Origin: Pteria penguin
Lineage: Eukaryota > Mollusca > Bivalvia > Pterioida > Pteriidae
DNA: 64,000 bases
Assembly: GCA_035048485.1 (NCBI GenBank)
Contig: CM068583.1
Location: 51,139,790 to 51,203,789 of the forward strand
Reading direction: 5' to 3'
Shown here: one piece after another, positions 1-11,030 of the stretch
Layout: each line of letters starts with the position of its first letter
Numbering within the stretch: position 1 is the stretch's first letter
Notes under the pieces: generated by a model
What the model was told of the DNA's origin: nothing
Databases searched by the model: none
The model's input: the letters and a program-made list of their open reading frames with translations, nothing else
Program-made: the position numbers and the translations under genes

Positions 1-999
1 TCATAATTAATGAATTAGACAGCTGTTAGTATTAGTCGTAGGTATATACATACTCATTTTACATTTTGAAGTGTGAAACACTGACGCCAGCAGGGTTGTA
101 TCAATGTATCTGCATTTGGTTTGATGGACAAACTTGTTTTGCTTTACTGCTGTGGTACAAAGTATTATGAACTGTGCATTGTGGAATAAATTGATTGAGA
201 TGGCAGACATATATATGTATATATCGGTTCATGTATATTTAAATTGTTTTTTGTATATGGTATAGAAAATATAGTTATCAATATTAGTTATGTATTGAAG
301 TGCTAGAAATTATATATATACATGCATATAGAGGAGATTAATTGTTCATACATGCAGTTTAATAAATTGTGTGGTGTACATTCCATACTTCTGTATCAGG
401 AATGTTTACATGTGGCCAGTGTGTGTCACATGTTACTTGAGTGTGTTACATGTGGCCTATTGATACATGTATTGAAGTATGATTTCTATCAGTAACTAAT
501 TCATTCTGAAACTTTTTTGTTCCCTTACTTCCCAATCCAATTCCAATAATGCTATTTTTTAGTTTAATATGAAATATGCATAGTGTATGAGGGGTCAAAT
601 GAACTTTACTATTTTTGGTGTTTCCATAATAGTTCTTTCTTTAATTTATCTCCTGTGTAACATTGTTAATGCAACATCTCAATCTTGGTTTTTAAATGAA
701 TAGATGAAGTATATAGTACTTAACTTTGGACAAATTTGATAAACAAGTGATCAATTAATTTTATATCATTTAAAATTTTGATATTATAGTAAATAGTTGT
801 TTTTTGGGGATTTTTTTTGGGGGGGGGGGGGGTGTTGTTGTAGTAGATAGTTTTTTTCTCTTTACTACTGGTATTCACTATATACAGAGAGGTTTTTAAG
901 CATTGGATCCATTCATCACTTACTCATTTAAACTTGATTCTGTGCACATGAATTAAGCTTGGACCAATAATATTTCATTGTTAAAATTTTCAGATTTTT
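1..999. other. AT-rich non-coding DNA
   Basis: No convincing coding exon is seen on either strand. The stretch is AT-rich with scattered TATA tracts and a run of 14 G at about 819-832. It could be intron or 3' UTR of a gene to the left, but nothing in the sequence decides this. Confidence 0.5.
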
Positions 1000-3079
1000 A
1001 TACCCCCTGCAAATGAAGTTTGGGAAGGGGTATATTAAGAATCACCTTGTCTGTCTGTTTGTCTGTTTGTCTTTCCATCCAACTGTCTGTCTTTCCATTC
1101 GTCTGTCAGACTGTCCTGCTGTCTGTCCAGAAAACTTTAACCTTGGTTATAACTTTTGAACCAAAAGAGATGGGGCCTTCATACTACACATGTGTATTCC
1201 TTGTGACAAAACCTTTCTGTTGAAACCAAACTTTTTAACCTCGTGACCTTGACTTGGACGTTTGAGCTATTTTTGTAAAATTTTAACCTTAGCCATAATT
1301 TTTGAATCAAAAGGGATGAGGCCTTCAAATTACACATGTGCATTCCTTGTGACAAGACCTTTCTCTTGGTACCAAAATTTTTGACCTTGTGACGTTGACC
1401 TTGATGTTTGAGCTATTTTTGAAAAACTTAAACCTTGGCCATAACTTTTGAAACAAAAGAGATAGGGCCTTCATACTACACATGTGTATTCCTTGTGGCA
1501 AAACTTTTCTGTCAGTACCAATAGTTTTGACCTTGTGACCTTGACCTTGGTGTTTGAGCTATTTTTGAAAAACTTTAACCTTGGCCATAACTTTTGAACC
1601 AAATGATATGGGATCTTTATAATACACATGTGTTTATTTCTTGTGGCAAGACCTTTCTGTCGGTACCAATAGTTTTGAATTTGTGACTTTGACCTTGACA
1701 TTTGAGCTATTTTTTAAAAACTTTAACTTTGGTCATAACTTTTGAACCAAAAGAGATTGGCCTTCATACTACACTTGTGTATTTCTTGTGGCAAGACCTT
1801 TCTGTTGGTATCAAAATTTTTGACCTCGTGACCTTGACTTGGACGTTTGAGCTATTTTTGTAAAATTTTAACCTTAGCCATAATTTTTAAATCAAAAGAG
1901 ATGGGGCCTTCAAATTACACATGTGCATTCGTTGTAGTAAGGCCCTTCTGTCGGTACCAAAATGTTTGACCTTGCGACCTTAACTTTGACGTTTGAGCTA
2001 CTTTTGAAAAACATTAACCTTAGCCATAACTTCTGAAACAAAAGAGATGGGGCCTTCATACTACACGTGTATTCCTTGTGGCAAGACCATTTTGTCGGTA
2101 CCAAAATTTTTGACCTCGTGACGTTGACCTTGGTGTTTGAGCTATTTTTGAAAAATGTAACCCTGGCCATAACTTCTCAACCAAATGAGATGGGATCTTC
2201 ATAGTACACATGTGTATTCCTTGTAGCAAGACTTTTCTGTCAGTACCAACATTTTTTACCCCTTGACCTTGATGTTTGAGCTATGTTTGAAAAACTTTAA
2301 CCTTAGCCATAACTTTTGAACCAAAAGAGATACGGCCTTCATATTACACGTGTATTCCTTGTGGCAAGATCTCTCTGTTGGTACCTAAAGTTTTGACCTT
2401 GGTGACCTTGGCCTTGACGTTTGAGCTAATTTTGAAAAACTTTTAACTCAGCCAAAATTTTTGAACCAAAAAAGATGGGGTCTTTATAATACACATATGT
2501 ATTTCTTGTAGAAAGACCTTTCTGTCAGTTTCAAAATTTTTTGACACCATGACCTTGGTTTGAACCAGAAGTTTTGACCTTAACCATGACATTTTAGCTG
2601 TTTTTGAAAAAACTTTATCTTTGGCCAAAACTATTGAACCAATAGAGATAGGGTCTTCATAATAAACATGTGTATTCCTTGTAAGAAGACCTTCCTGTCA
2701 ATCCCAACATTTTTTAGCCTGTGACCTTGACATTTGACCTACTTTTGAAAATTTTTAACCTTAGCCATAACTTTTGATTCAAAAGAGATGGGGGCCTTCA
2801 TATTATACATGTGTATTCTTTGTGGCAAGACCTGTCTGTCAGTACCAAAATTTTTGATTTCGTGATTTTGACGTTTGACCTACTTTTGAAAAACATTAAC
2901 CTTAGCCATAACTTTTGAACCAAAAGAAATGGGGCCTTCATATTACACATGTGTATTACTTGTAGCAAGACCTGTCTGTTGGTACCAAAATTTTTGATCT
3001 CGTGACCTTTACCTTGGTCTTTGCCCTACTTCAAATTTTGTTGCTGTGGGGGGTATTTGTCCTGTTAGGACAGTTATAG
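1000..3079 (+). mobile_element. Helentron-like tandem-core element, family I, copy 1
   Basis: The 5' end begins ATACCCCC and folds back on a GGGGTAT about 25 bases later. The 3' end shows the inverted counterpart GGGGGGTAT at 3048-3056, then a perfect stem-loop (TGTCCT, loop GTT, AGGACA, 3058-3072), then TATAG followed by TTT. A second copy with the same two ends lies at 7500-8132. This is the layout of non-autonomous Helentron-associated elements such as Drosophila DINE-1 and bivalve 'pearl' elements; assignment to that group is inference. There is no protein-coding capacity. Short antisense reading frames inside simply follow the repeat period. Confidence 0.7.
1150..3035 (+). repeat. Tandem core array, about 12 units of ~145 bp
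   Basis: The landmark GAGCTATTTTTGAAAAAC and its variants recur at about 1264, 1410, 1555, 1704, 1849, 1994, 2139, 2278, 2422, 2596, 2736 and 2875. This gives a period of 139-149 bp with one unit of about 174. Each unit also holds a GACCTTG-rich stretch, a CATAACTTTTGAACCAAA stretch and ACACATGTGTATTCCTTGTG. Units differ by roughly 10-20%, so the array is not very recent. Confidence 0.85.
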
Positions 3080-3163
3080 TTTATATTCAAATTAAAATTA
3101 TTTAGATTGTTACTATATATAAGTAAAACACTCTTTTCACACTTTCCACTTTGCCTTTATCAG

Positions 3164-3219
3164 GCGTAATAATTGATGTTTCACTCGATGAAGGCCAAGT
3201 GGCAGAAAATTTGCAAAAA
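3164..3219 (+). CDS. Candidate 56-nt internal exon of an unidentified gene
   Basis: A pyrimidine-rich stretch ending TTTATCAG precedes 56 bases, followed by the donor GTATGC. Only one of three frames is open. It reads two leading bases and then 18 codons (VIIDVSLDEGQVAENLQK), ending in phase 0. The composition is acidic and protein-like, unlike the flanking AT-rich DNA. I do not recognise the protein and found no partner exon nearby. An exon this short with plausible splice sites could arise by chance. Confidence 0.3.
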
Positions 3220-5286
3220 GTATGCCTTTTATTTATAACACATTAAATTCCTCATTGAATATTTTACTTGTTTTAGTTTTTAATAAGATAATTTTGATGT
3301 CAAATATAATAACCCATTTTCTAATATATTTCAAAAATTTCAGTTCCAGACATTTCATTTGAAAATCTGTGCTTTATGATTTTCTTTTTATATAAATATT
3401 GATGATTTGATTCTCCAAGATGAAATTCACACCACAAAGAATAATTTGCTTTAAAGACCCTAATTCTCTATTACATTTCATTTGTCATTATTCTTTAAAC
3501 ACAATTTTTTGTATGTTATGAAATTGAAGTTCACAAATTGAAATAAATCTTACACCGTTTTTAATTCATGTAATTTTAAGGGCATTTTCATAATATGGGT
3601 CTTTGCTCCAAACTGTAATCTTGCTAATAATTCAGTCTTTTTCTTTGGGGTTCTCTTATTTGGTATGGGTCTTCATATGTATTTGCTTTGCTATCATTGG
3701 TGATTTTTTAAATCAAATATTATGAGCTATTTTCAACTCTGTAAGTGTAAGATTACAGATTCTTACTTTTTATGTCTTGTGACAGTATATCTTTTATTTT
3801 CATTATTATGGCATGTGGTGGAGTCTCTGTCAGGAGCTGAAAACCTGAGCAGAAGGCTCAAGTGTGCTATTGTGATTACAGCATTTATCACTTTTCATCT
3901 GGTGTAAACTTTCTTACTATGGCCTAGACGAATTTTGATCAAACTTGGTAAGGCTGAAGTATTCAACATTCCCTACAGATGTTGTTCTTTTGTCGAGTTT
4001 TGTCAAAGAGTGGATCCAGGTTGTTTGACAGGCCTCAGAGGGTACCCTCCTTTAACTTCTTCAAACTGAATGTTACTATTAGTGTTTGGGTTTTGGTTCA
4101 TCCATTTGTTCAAGAATCTTGAACCAGCTTCACATTAATATGCCCTATCACCCCAAATTTTGTCATGATTGAAACCCATGGTCATGTGTCCTTTTGCAGG
4201 GTTACCTTAATAAAGATTAAAATTTTGTCAGGCTGTATTTAAGTCATGTATGACAATTTATGAGTGGATCCTGACCGAAATTGTGTTTGCATTAACTCAA
4301 ACATTGGTGAATCAGTTATTTAATTGAGTTGAAAAATGACTGAAGGTAGAGGAAAAGAGGCCATTGTAATATTAGGATCATTGTGATGGCTCTCATCACA
4401 ATGATTATAACTGACTTCTCTATGCTACAAAATGCTGCTTAACATAATAATTCAGACTGATGACAAGAATACATGTACATACATATAAAGTGACCTTACT
4501 CTTACATAAATTCTAGACAAGATACGAGTTGAGAGGGTTGTGGTAGAATAGATTTCACAATTAAGCATAATATGGTTGGTTGATTTGGATTTCGTGTCAC
4601 CTTTGAATATTTTTCAATCATATGGTGACATGTAAAATGGTGCAGTCTGGGATCTAAAATGGACTGTCTTCATAACAAAGTATTCGCTTAACCATTATAC
4701 CAAGTTTACCACTATTGTGTACATGGTCATCTCATGAAATACATATATCTGTAACAAATTGTAATGGATGGTTATTGTTGAGGATTAATGTCTACATTTT
4801 ATGTTATTCACACCATCCACAATTAGTGCCATTTATAATATTTGTAAAGTGATTTTCATTAGATACAGAGAGATATTTTAAGTTGTTGTGGTCATTCAGT
4901 GACGGTAAACATCTAGAAATGTAATATTGTAGGTTTTTGTCATTACCGGTACATGTTTAGAATTAGCAGATTGTAATATTTGTTACATAGATACATCTAA
5001 ATGTTTCATACTGTCAGTACAACTGTAATACCAGTTAATCAGTACCAGGTTTATGTTGATTCCTCTTTATGATATTGGATCCCTCTCTATGGCCTAGTAG
5101 ACTGTGGCACTTCAGTGAAACTTCGTGCATTCTCTCTCCCTATTGTGCATTGGTCAGGTTCATGATAATAGTGAAATCATTTAGGTGAAATAATCTTCAT
5201 TATCATAATAAAAAAAACCAGCTTTTGGCGTTAACCATAATCATGAAACAGTTCATATTCCAAAACAGTTCTGTTAAGTTAACAAG
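3220..5286. other. Non-coding DNA with degraded repeat
   Basis: No gene is seen. Around 3920-4250 the text resembles the core of the AGCTCACC family found at 48-52 kb (phrases such as TTTTGATCAAACTTGG and GAGGGTACCCTCCTTTAAC), so a worn copy of that repeat is present. The remainder is AT-rich and unassigned. Confidence 0.4.
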
Positions 5287-6313
5287 CAGGGAGTAAGATT
5301 AGCACTCGCCCAGTCGCATTTGCGACTAAAATTGGTGCTGGGCTATTATAAATTCTCAAGGTGCTCGCCCAAGTGGCGACTGAAAATATCGGATATTTCG
5401 ATTCTTGATTACTTCAAACTCAAAAGAAGTGTGTGATTTTGTTCCGATTTACAGCTATAAAATCAATTTTCAGTTACCCACGTATTAAAATCTAAACAAA
5501 GCCCTGTGACATTTACGTGGATCACATCCTGTTTGCTTGTTTAACGATCGACTTCGGCGCGTGCCATGTCGTGTGAACTTAATTACTTTGGGAAAAGCGC
5601 GCGGTCAAGCATGGAACGGGTTATTAACTGATGTGATAATTTCATTACATACGTGTCACTTAAAATATGCGGCGTATGATGTAATCTGTACGGCCGTGAT
5701 ACTGTCCATATACAGAGCCGTCGCTAGGACTTATTTTGGGCCGATATATGGTCCCATTCCCAACGCCAAACAGTATATTTTTTCCTACCTTGTTCTCTTA
5801 AAATTCCCAACTGTACATGGTCAAAGAACTAGGGTCATTATGTGGTATATTTGGCCTAAAATTTAATGAAAATTCGAACTTGTTAATATTTTAACAATAT
5901 TGGGTTTAATTGTTACTAGAAGTATCAAAGTTCCCATACTGTAAAATATTCACGAGACATTTTCCTAATTGCAAAGGCCCTGGCCCCAGTCCAAAAAATA
6001 CACAGAGACAGCCATGCATTTGTAGCATTCAAGAATCGTCATACAGATGAAGCATCTGAATGAGATTGAGCATCTTCATAATGAGATTTTTTTTAGAATT
6101 AATCTATTTGTCTGAATAAAATAAAGGAAGACATGTTTTATTAATCTTTTTGTCTTGATGAAATAAACAATTTTATTCTTTTTATGATTTTATTTTGATA
6201 TATATAATATTGACAAAAAGGTTGGGCTACTAAAATTTTGGCTGGGCTACTAAATCTTCTGAAGTTAGGGGCCCAGGTGGCTACCAAGGGTTTTGAGTTA
6301 ATCTTACTCCCTG
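5287..6313. mobile_element. hAT-like element with 15-bp perfect terminal inverted repeats
   Basis: The left end CAGGGAGTAAGATTA (5287-5301) is the exact reverse complement of the right end (6299-6313). A CAGGG terminus is typical of hAT transposons. The 5-mer ACAAG abuts both ends (5282-5286 and 6314-6318), so the duplication may be 5 bp; an 8-bp one is not evident. Subterminal sequence on both sides contains GCCCAGTCGC or GGGCTACTAAA-type motifs. No transposase is encoded. A short insert related to the 29335-30226 family may lie inside at roughly 5720-6005, since it shares the phrases ATTCCCAACGCC and GGCCCCAGTCC. Confidence 0.7.
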
Positions 6314-7499
6314 ACAAGTTATATCAATTCTGTAATATTTTATTTCTAACTATATAACACTTGCAGATTTATTTTGTCTGTAGCTGCTCTTGGCATAAAA
6401 GTACTGGCAGTAGTTCTTACTGGGAAAAAAAAATAATGGTCTCAAGACTGCTATGGCCCATCAACATATGAAAAGAAAAATTATTAATTAAACTCTACAT
6501 CATAATAAGCTATGCTATTCCTTATCTTACATAAATCTTTGTTTATATGTCAAAATGAATAAAACATGCCATAACAAGTGGTACAGACTATGGTAGTAAA
6601 CACTAGTACAGAATTGTTAATATCATTTAATTGTTTAACAGTTTCCAAAATGTTTTTTACCCATAATCTAAACCAGTTACTCATTTGAATCTCGTAGCCT
6701 GAGCCATCAGCAGTTAAAAATTACTCTTTCTATTCTTAGTTACCTTTCAGATGTTATTCTCAGGTAAACTGCACACCATTTTCTGAAAGAATTTTCACTT
6801 ACAAACCCAGGCATACAATCAGCAACAAACACCCTATGACCATTTTAACCTTTAAAACTTAACTATTGTAAAGTTTAACCTGCATGTTTAGAATATAAAA
6901 AGCATTTCTCTCAGTGTTTTAATATGTATATCGTATATATTTTGATTTCCTTGATGATATTTCAATACATAGTAATTATATTCTGATGTAATATACATGT
7001 CCATTGTAATCTTCATTTGCATGTTGTTGGTGTTAAAGGGTTTTTTATGTGTAAAATATACATATCTTATTTATAATAGTAATTCATCAAAATTTCAGTG
7101 ACTTCATAATTTTGTTTTAGTCCTGCCCTTTGGCCATGGACCAGAAGGTCATAGGTTCAAATTTCACACTTGGCTATATTTGGTTTCTGATCCCAAAATC
7201 AGGTTTTGTGCATTTCAGATAACCAACAGCTTTGGATGCATTCATGAAATATATTTAAGTTTGGTTGACCAATATTTATAATAGATAGATAGATAATAGA
7301 GATATGTATAGGCTATTTTCATATTGTTGGTAATAAAAACTTCTTATTCTATGCGTTTATGGAGCATTTTGCCAGACAAACAACATTTTTTGTAAGATTT
7401 TCATGATGAAATTAAAGTTTTGATTGTGATTCAAAGTAAAATGACATAAATTTGTTGGCAAAATATCATGTAATGGTTTTAAACTTCATAACATTTATT
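6314..7499. other. AT-rich non-coding DNA
   Basis: No coding exon, RNA gene or recognised repeat is seen, apart from a short ATAGATAGATAGATAA run near 7281. Confidence 0.4.
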
Positions 7500-8132
7500 G
7501 TATCCCCTGTAAACAAAGTTTTAGGGGTATATAGGATTCACCCTCTCTGTCTGTCCATCTATTTGTCTGTCTATCAACCTTGTCCAGGCCATAACTTCTT
7601 TATGCTATAAAGGCAGACCAATAATATTTCGACACATTTGTTGTCCAAGACTTAAGGGCGTGTCATGATCTTGAACCAAGGTCATATCTACAAATTCAAG
7701 TTTGTAGTATACACATAGCCAGAATTCTTGTCTTTTACGGGCTGCACCATGTTTAAGAGGTTGGTTACCTCCTGCTTTCATGTTGCAATATAACTGAAAA
7801 ATCGTTGAAAACGACGTAAAACACCAATCAACCAACAACCAGAATTCTTCTCCATTCTATTCTGGACCATAACTTTGTGCTACATCCTGGGCCGATTATA
7901 TTTCACACAGTTGTTGTCCGAGACTCAAGGATGTATCATGACCTTGAACCAAGGTCACAGCCAAAAATTCATGTCCAGACTATGACTTCTTCGTGCTACA
8001 TGGGGAACATTTTATAACGATATTTGTGAAGAGAGATAATTCCATTCTGAAAAATTTAGAGTTATGGCTCTTTCAACTTGTTATTCAACTTTGTTGCTGC
8101 TGGGGGTATTTGTCCTATTAGGACAACTCTAG
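7500..8132 (+). mobile_element. Helentron-like tandem-core element, family I, copy 2
   Basis: The ends match copy 1: ATCCCCTG folding onto AGGGGTATATAGG at the left, and at the right GGGGGTATT, the stem-loop TGTCCTATTAGGACA and the terminus CTAG (8129-8132) followed by TTTT. The core holds about two degraded units with GACCTTGAACCAAGGTCA-type text. A SINE fragment is inserted within it at 7730-7838, so this copy is older than that SINE insertion. Confidence 0.7.
7730..7838 (+). mobile_element. 5'-truncated tRNA-SINE nested in the family I element
   Basis: The body (ATGTTTAAGAGGTTG through CAATCAACCAACAA) matches the full SINE at 8599-8766, but the tRNA-like head is missing upstream of the GGGCTGCACC remnant. 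It is flanked by the 11-bp direct repeat CCAGAATTCTT at 7719-7729 and 7839-7849. That shows insertion by target-primed reverse transcription into the older element. Confidence 0.8.
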
Positions 8133-8598
8133 TTTTATATAATGCACAGAATTGTTAAAGAGGTTGTATTTTATTTTACCAACAGAACTAGCTTGTCAAT
8201 AATTAGGGCAGATTTCCGATTTGGTGTTTGAAATCTGAAGTGTAACTTCATTCACTGTAGGGATTTTTTATAGTTTGATATGGCTTACCAGTATACCAGT
8301 GGTATTGGATTAGTGCATCAGATATAGAATGTCTAATAATTTAATCTTATATCTCTATAATCTATGCTGCATGAAACTCATTCTTTGACCAAGTCTTTCA
8401 GTAGTATATGCAGTCTGTACTTTGAATAAACTTCAAATTTACATGAAATTGTTGGGGTTTTTTTTGTTATACCTGCTAAACATAAGAAAATCTTAATTAC
8501 TTTGTTGTCTGCAAAGCACAACAACAATTATGGATCGCTTTGTCTGTCCTCTACAGTTTTGACTGGTTTTGCAGATGTCGCGAGTTCCATTAACAATA

Positions 8599-8766
8599 TA
8601 GGGGGCAGACTTGGTGTAGTGGTTAAGCGCTTGGCTTGCGGTGCCGACGATCCGGGTTCGATTCCCGGGTTGCGCCACTATGTTTAAGAGGTTGTTACCT
8701 CCTGCTTCCATGTTGCGATATAACTGAAAAATTGTTGAAAGCGACGTAAAACACCAATCAACCAAA
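8599..8766 (+). mobile_element. Full-length tRNA-derived SINE with perfect 13-bp target duplication
   Basis: A tRNA-like head with A and B boxes is followed by a body ending in AACTGAAAAATTGTTGAAAG and a CAATCAACC-type tail. The perfect direct repeat TCCATTAACAATA flanks it at 8586-8598 and 8767-8779, which indicates a fairly recent insertion. It resembles widespread molluscan tRNA SINEs (RUDI-type is a possibility, from memory). It is not a functional tRNA gene, because the acceptor ends do not pair properly. Confidence 0.88.
8612..8665 (+). promoter_or_regulatory. RNA polymerase III internal promoter of the SINE
   Basis: The A box TGGTGTAGTGG is at 8612-8622 and the B box GGTTCGATTCC at 8655-8665. 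Both are close to the tRNA consensus, and the B box is intact. Confidence 0.8.
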
Positions 8767-8779
8767 TCCATTAACAATA

Positions 8780-9130
8780 CACCCTAGTTATGTGTCTATA
8801 TGAAGTATTGCATATATCATGTAAAGATGATGGATAAATCCAAACCACAAGTTCAAAAATCATGAAATCAGAGAACATACAAAATCAGTGAAAATGGAAA
8901 ATAACAAAATATGTCTACGTGAAGAGCATATGTGAACCCCTGTGATGGAGTGAGATCAGGTGCCCGGGGAGAGTGAGCATCTCCTGCTTGCTAGCAACAT
9001 CCGTCACATATACCTCGTAAAAAGAGTCAAATCGTGTGAATTCCATATGTATTTATATATGGAGAAGTCGAGGTAGGTAACCTTCTAGTATAGAAGGTGT
9101 CAAATCTGTATAAAGTGATCGGAATCGGTC
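8780..9130. other. Flank or 3' trailer of the reverse-transcriptase element
   Basis: No open frame is seen. The part near 9000-9130 probably belongs to the 3' untranslated region of the minus-strand retroelement next to it, but no terminus or target duplication was found. Confidence 0.3.
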
Positions 9131-11030
9131 TCAGTCCAGAATATCATTTAAAAGGCTGGATAACGAAATATCATATGGAGTAATAAGAGTCTCGTAACGA
9201 CCGTAGAACTTCCTCAGTGACGTTGCTAGTCTAGCATATATATAACCCTGGTTGAGCAGCTTAACTGAAAGTCGCCTAGCCCTCAGAACAAAGTCATTGT
9301 AATTTGAACATGCTCTGAAATTGCGTATTAACTGAGATATGAATACGCCGTATGCGGGCGAGGATGGAATGTTGCTACTTATGAAGGGAAAGTTTGTGAC
9401 AGCGAAATTGAAATCGTCACGTTTGTCATAGAATGAGGTGTTCAATTGACCATTAATGTCGAAAGACAACATAATATCTAAATACGAAGTAGAATTACTA
9501 TTTTCTGTGGTTTCTTTGACCTCCAGTTCACTTGGATAGATGATGCTAAGGTAATCCGCGAATGAAAGATTATTAATTGAAAGCAAGTCATCTATATATC
9601 TGTAAGTAAAATTGAAGCCAAGAGCCAATTGTTTTTAATTTTCCTTGCGAAAGCAAAGACTGAATGAACTCCGCTTCGTATGAGTAAAGGAATATGTCAG
9701 CCAGAAGCGGAGCACAGTTTGTGCCCATTGGAATGCCGACAATTTGTTGAAAAACCTTACCTCCAAACACCACAAAAATGTTATCGATAAGAAAGTTCAA
9801 CATCTGGATGACAGCTGTTTCAGTGTATTTATTTTTGGAATCAGAATTTTCCCTAACAAAGTAAGTTTTATCGTGGCCTATTACTATATATTTGAATTTG
9901 CGGCTTCCGGTTTTACTAGTAAATGCATTTTGAATAATTTCCGCTAATCTGTCTTTTAAATTCTGATGAGGGATTGTTGTGTAAAGAGTCGAAAAGTCAA
10001 AAGACTTGATGGAGTGAAGTTTAGTAAAACTTTTTGATTTTAGATGTTCTAACAACTCTTTTGAATTTTTAAGGATCCACATTTGATTAATTCCACTTCT
10101 GGAATATACTGTTTCGCAATATCTATGAAGGCCAGATTTAATTTCTGATAATATTTTTGTGAGTAGCATCGATACAGATTTTGTGGAACACTTCGAGGAA
10201 CCAGCGATAAAGCGTTGTTTGTGAGGAATTTTTGTGCTTTTTTGGAATGCAGTACAAATATAGAAGTTCTAAATTCAATTTATTTGAGTCAATACCAAAC
10301 GTATTGAGGACAGATTTATGATTCTCGAGTACTTCCGAAACCGAAAAGTTCGTGAGAGTATAAGTAGGATTTCCTGGAGCTGAATTTAATCATAATTCTT
10401 TCACTAGGCTGTCAAAGTAATATTTCTTACAAGTAAATGTATAATTATTAGATGCTTTATCTGCTGGTGTAATGATATAATGTTCTTGGAGGAAGGTAAG
10501 TTCTCTGACATCAGGATCTTTAAAAATAGATTCGAATCTGGTGTTTACAGAACCTTGTAATTTTCTCATTTTTGATCTCAGCAGTACTGCAATAGATTTT
10601 ATCCATTCCGAAAGAGTGTCGACTTGTACTTCCTCTCTTTTCGCCCATCGTGTGGCATATTCCTCGCAGCAGTTCATAATATTCTCAAAATTTTGGCTTC
10701 ATGTGAATGATCTGGGTTCTCTGTATTTTGGACCTTTAAGTAAAAGTTCTCTTAATTTAGTGTTTTTAACAATATCGAGATCACCAGTAATGACATGGCC
10801 ACAAGGAGAATATACGAAATTAGATGAGGAACATGCACACGATTGAGGATGGCATGCAGAGTTGCTAAGATCAAGACACTGTAGAAACCCTTTGTAATTA
10901 TAAATTTTGGATGCAACTGATGGCGTGTAGCTATAGGAAATACATGGCGGATCTTTGTTTTTGAAATATGGAGGTATTTTCTCTAAAACAGACTTATGAT
11001 TTAAAATTTGGCCAAATCATGTTTGTTTCT
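9131..11030 (-). pseudogene. Decayed reverse transcriptase, probably Penelope-like
   Basis: Read from 11030 down, coding text can be followed for about 620 codons but is broken in at least five places. In-frame stops lie near 11015, near 10712 (TGA where tryptophan is expected before SQNFE) and at about 10390. Frameshifts lie near 10215 and near 9620. Ordered landmarks are a Cys-rich stretch (CHPQSCACSSS) followed by GHVITGDLDI, then PADKASNN, MWILKNS, FDFSTLYTTIP, GIPMGTNCAPLLADIFLYSY, the catalytic YIDD box (RYIDDLLS) and SNIPSSPAYG. These are reverse-transcriptase motifs. The ADK motif upstream and the TLYTTIP box favour a Penelope-like element, but a phylogeny would be needed. No GIY-YIG nuclease was seen. 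The element cannot be active. Confidence 0.8.

Noticed and set aside
1471..2628. Family of small proteins on the minus strand
   Set aside because: The frames recur with the ~145-bp tandem period and are by-products of the repeat.
1000..3079. CRISPR-like array
   Set aside because: The repeats are long, diverged and contiguous with no spacers, and the DNA is animal.
8617..8690. Functional tRNA gene
   Set aside because: A and B boxes are present, but the acceptor ends do not pair, a SINE body follows directly, and target duplications flank the whole unit.
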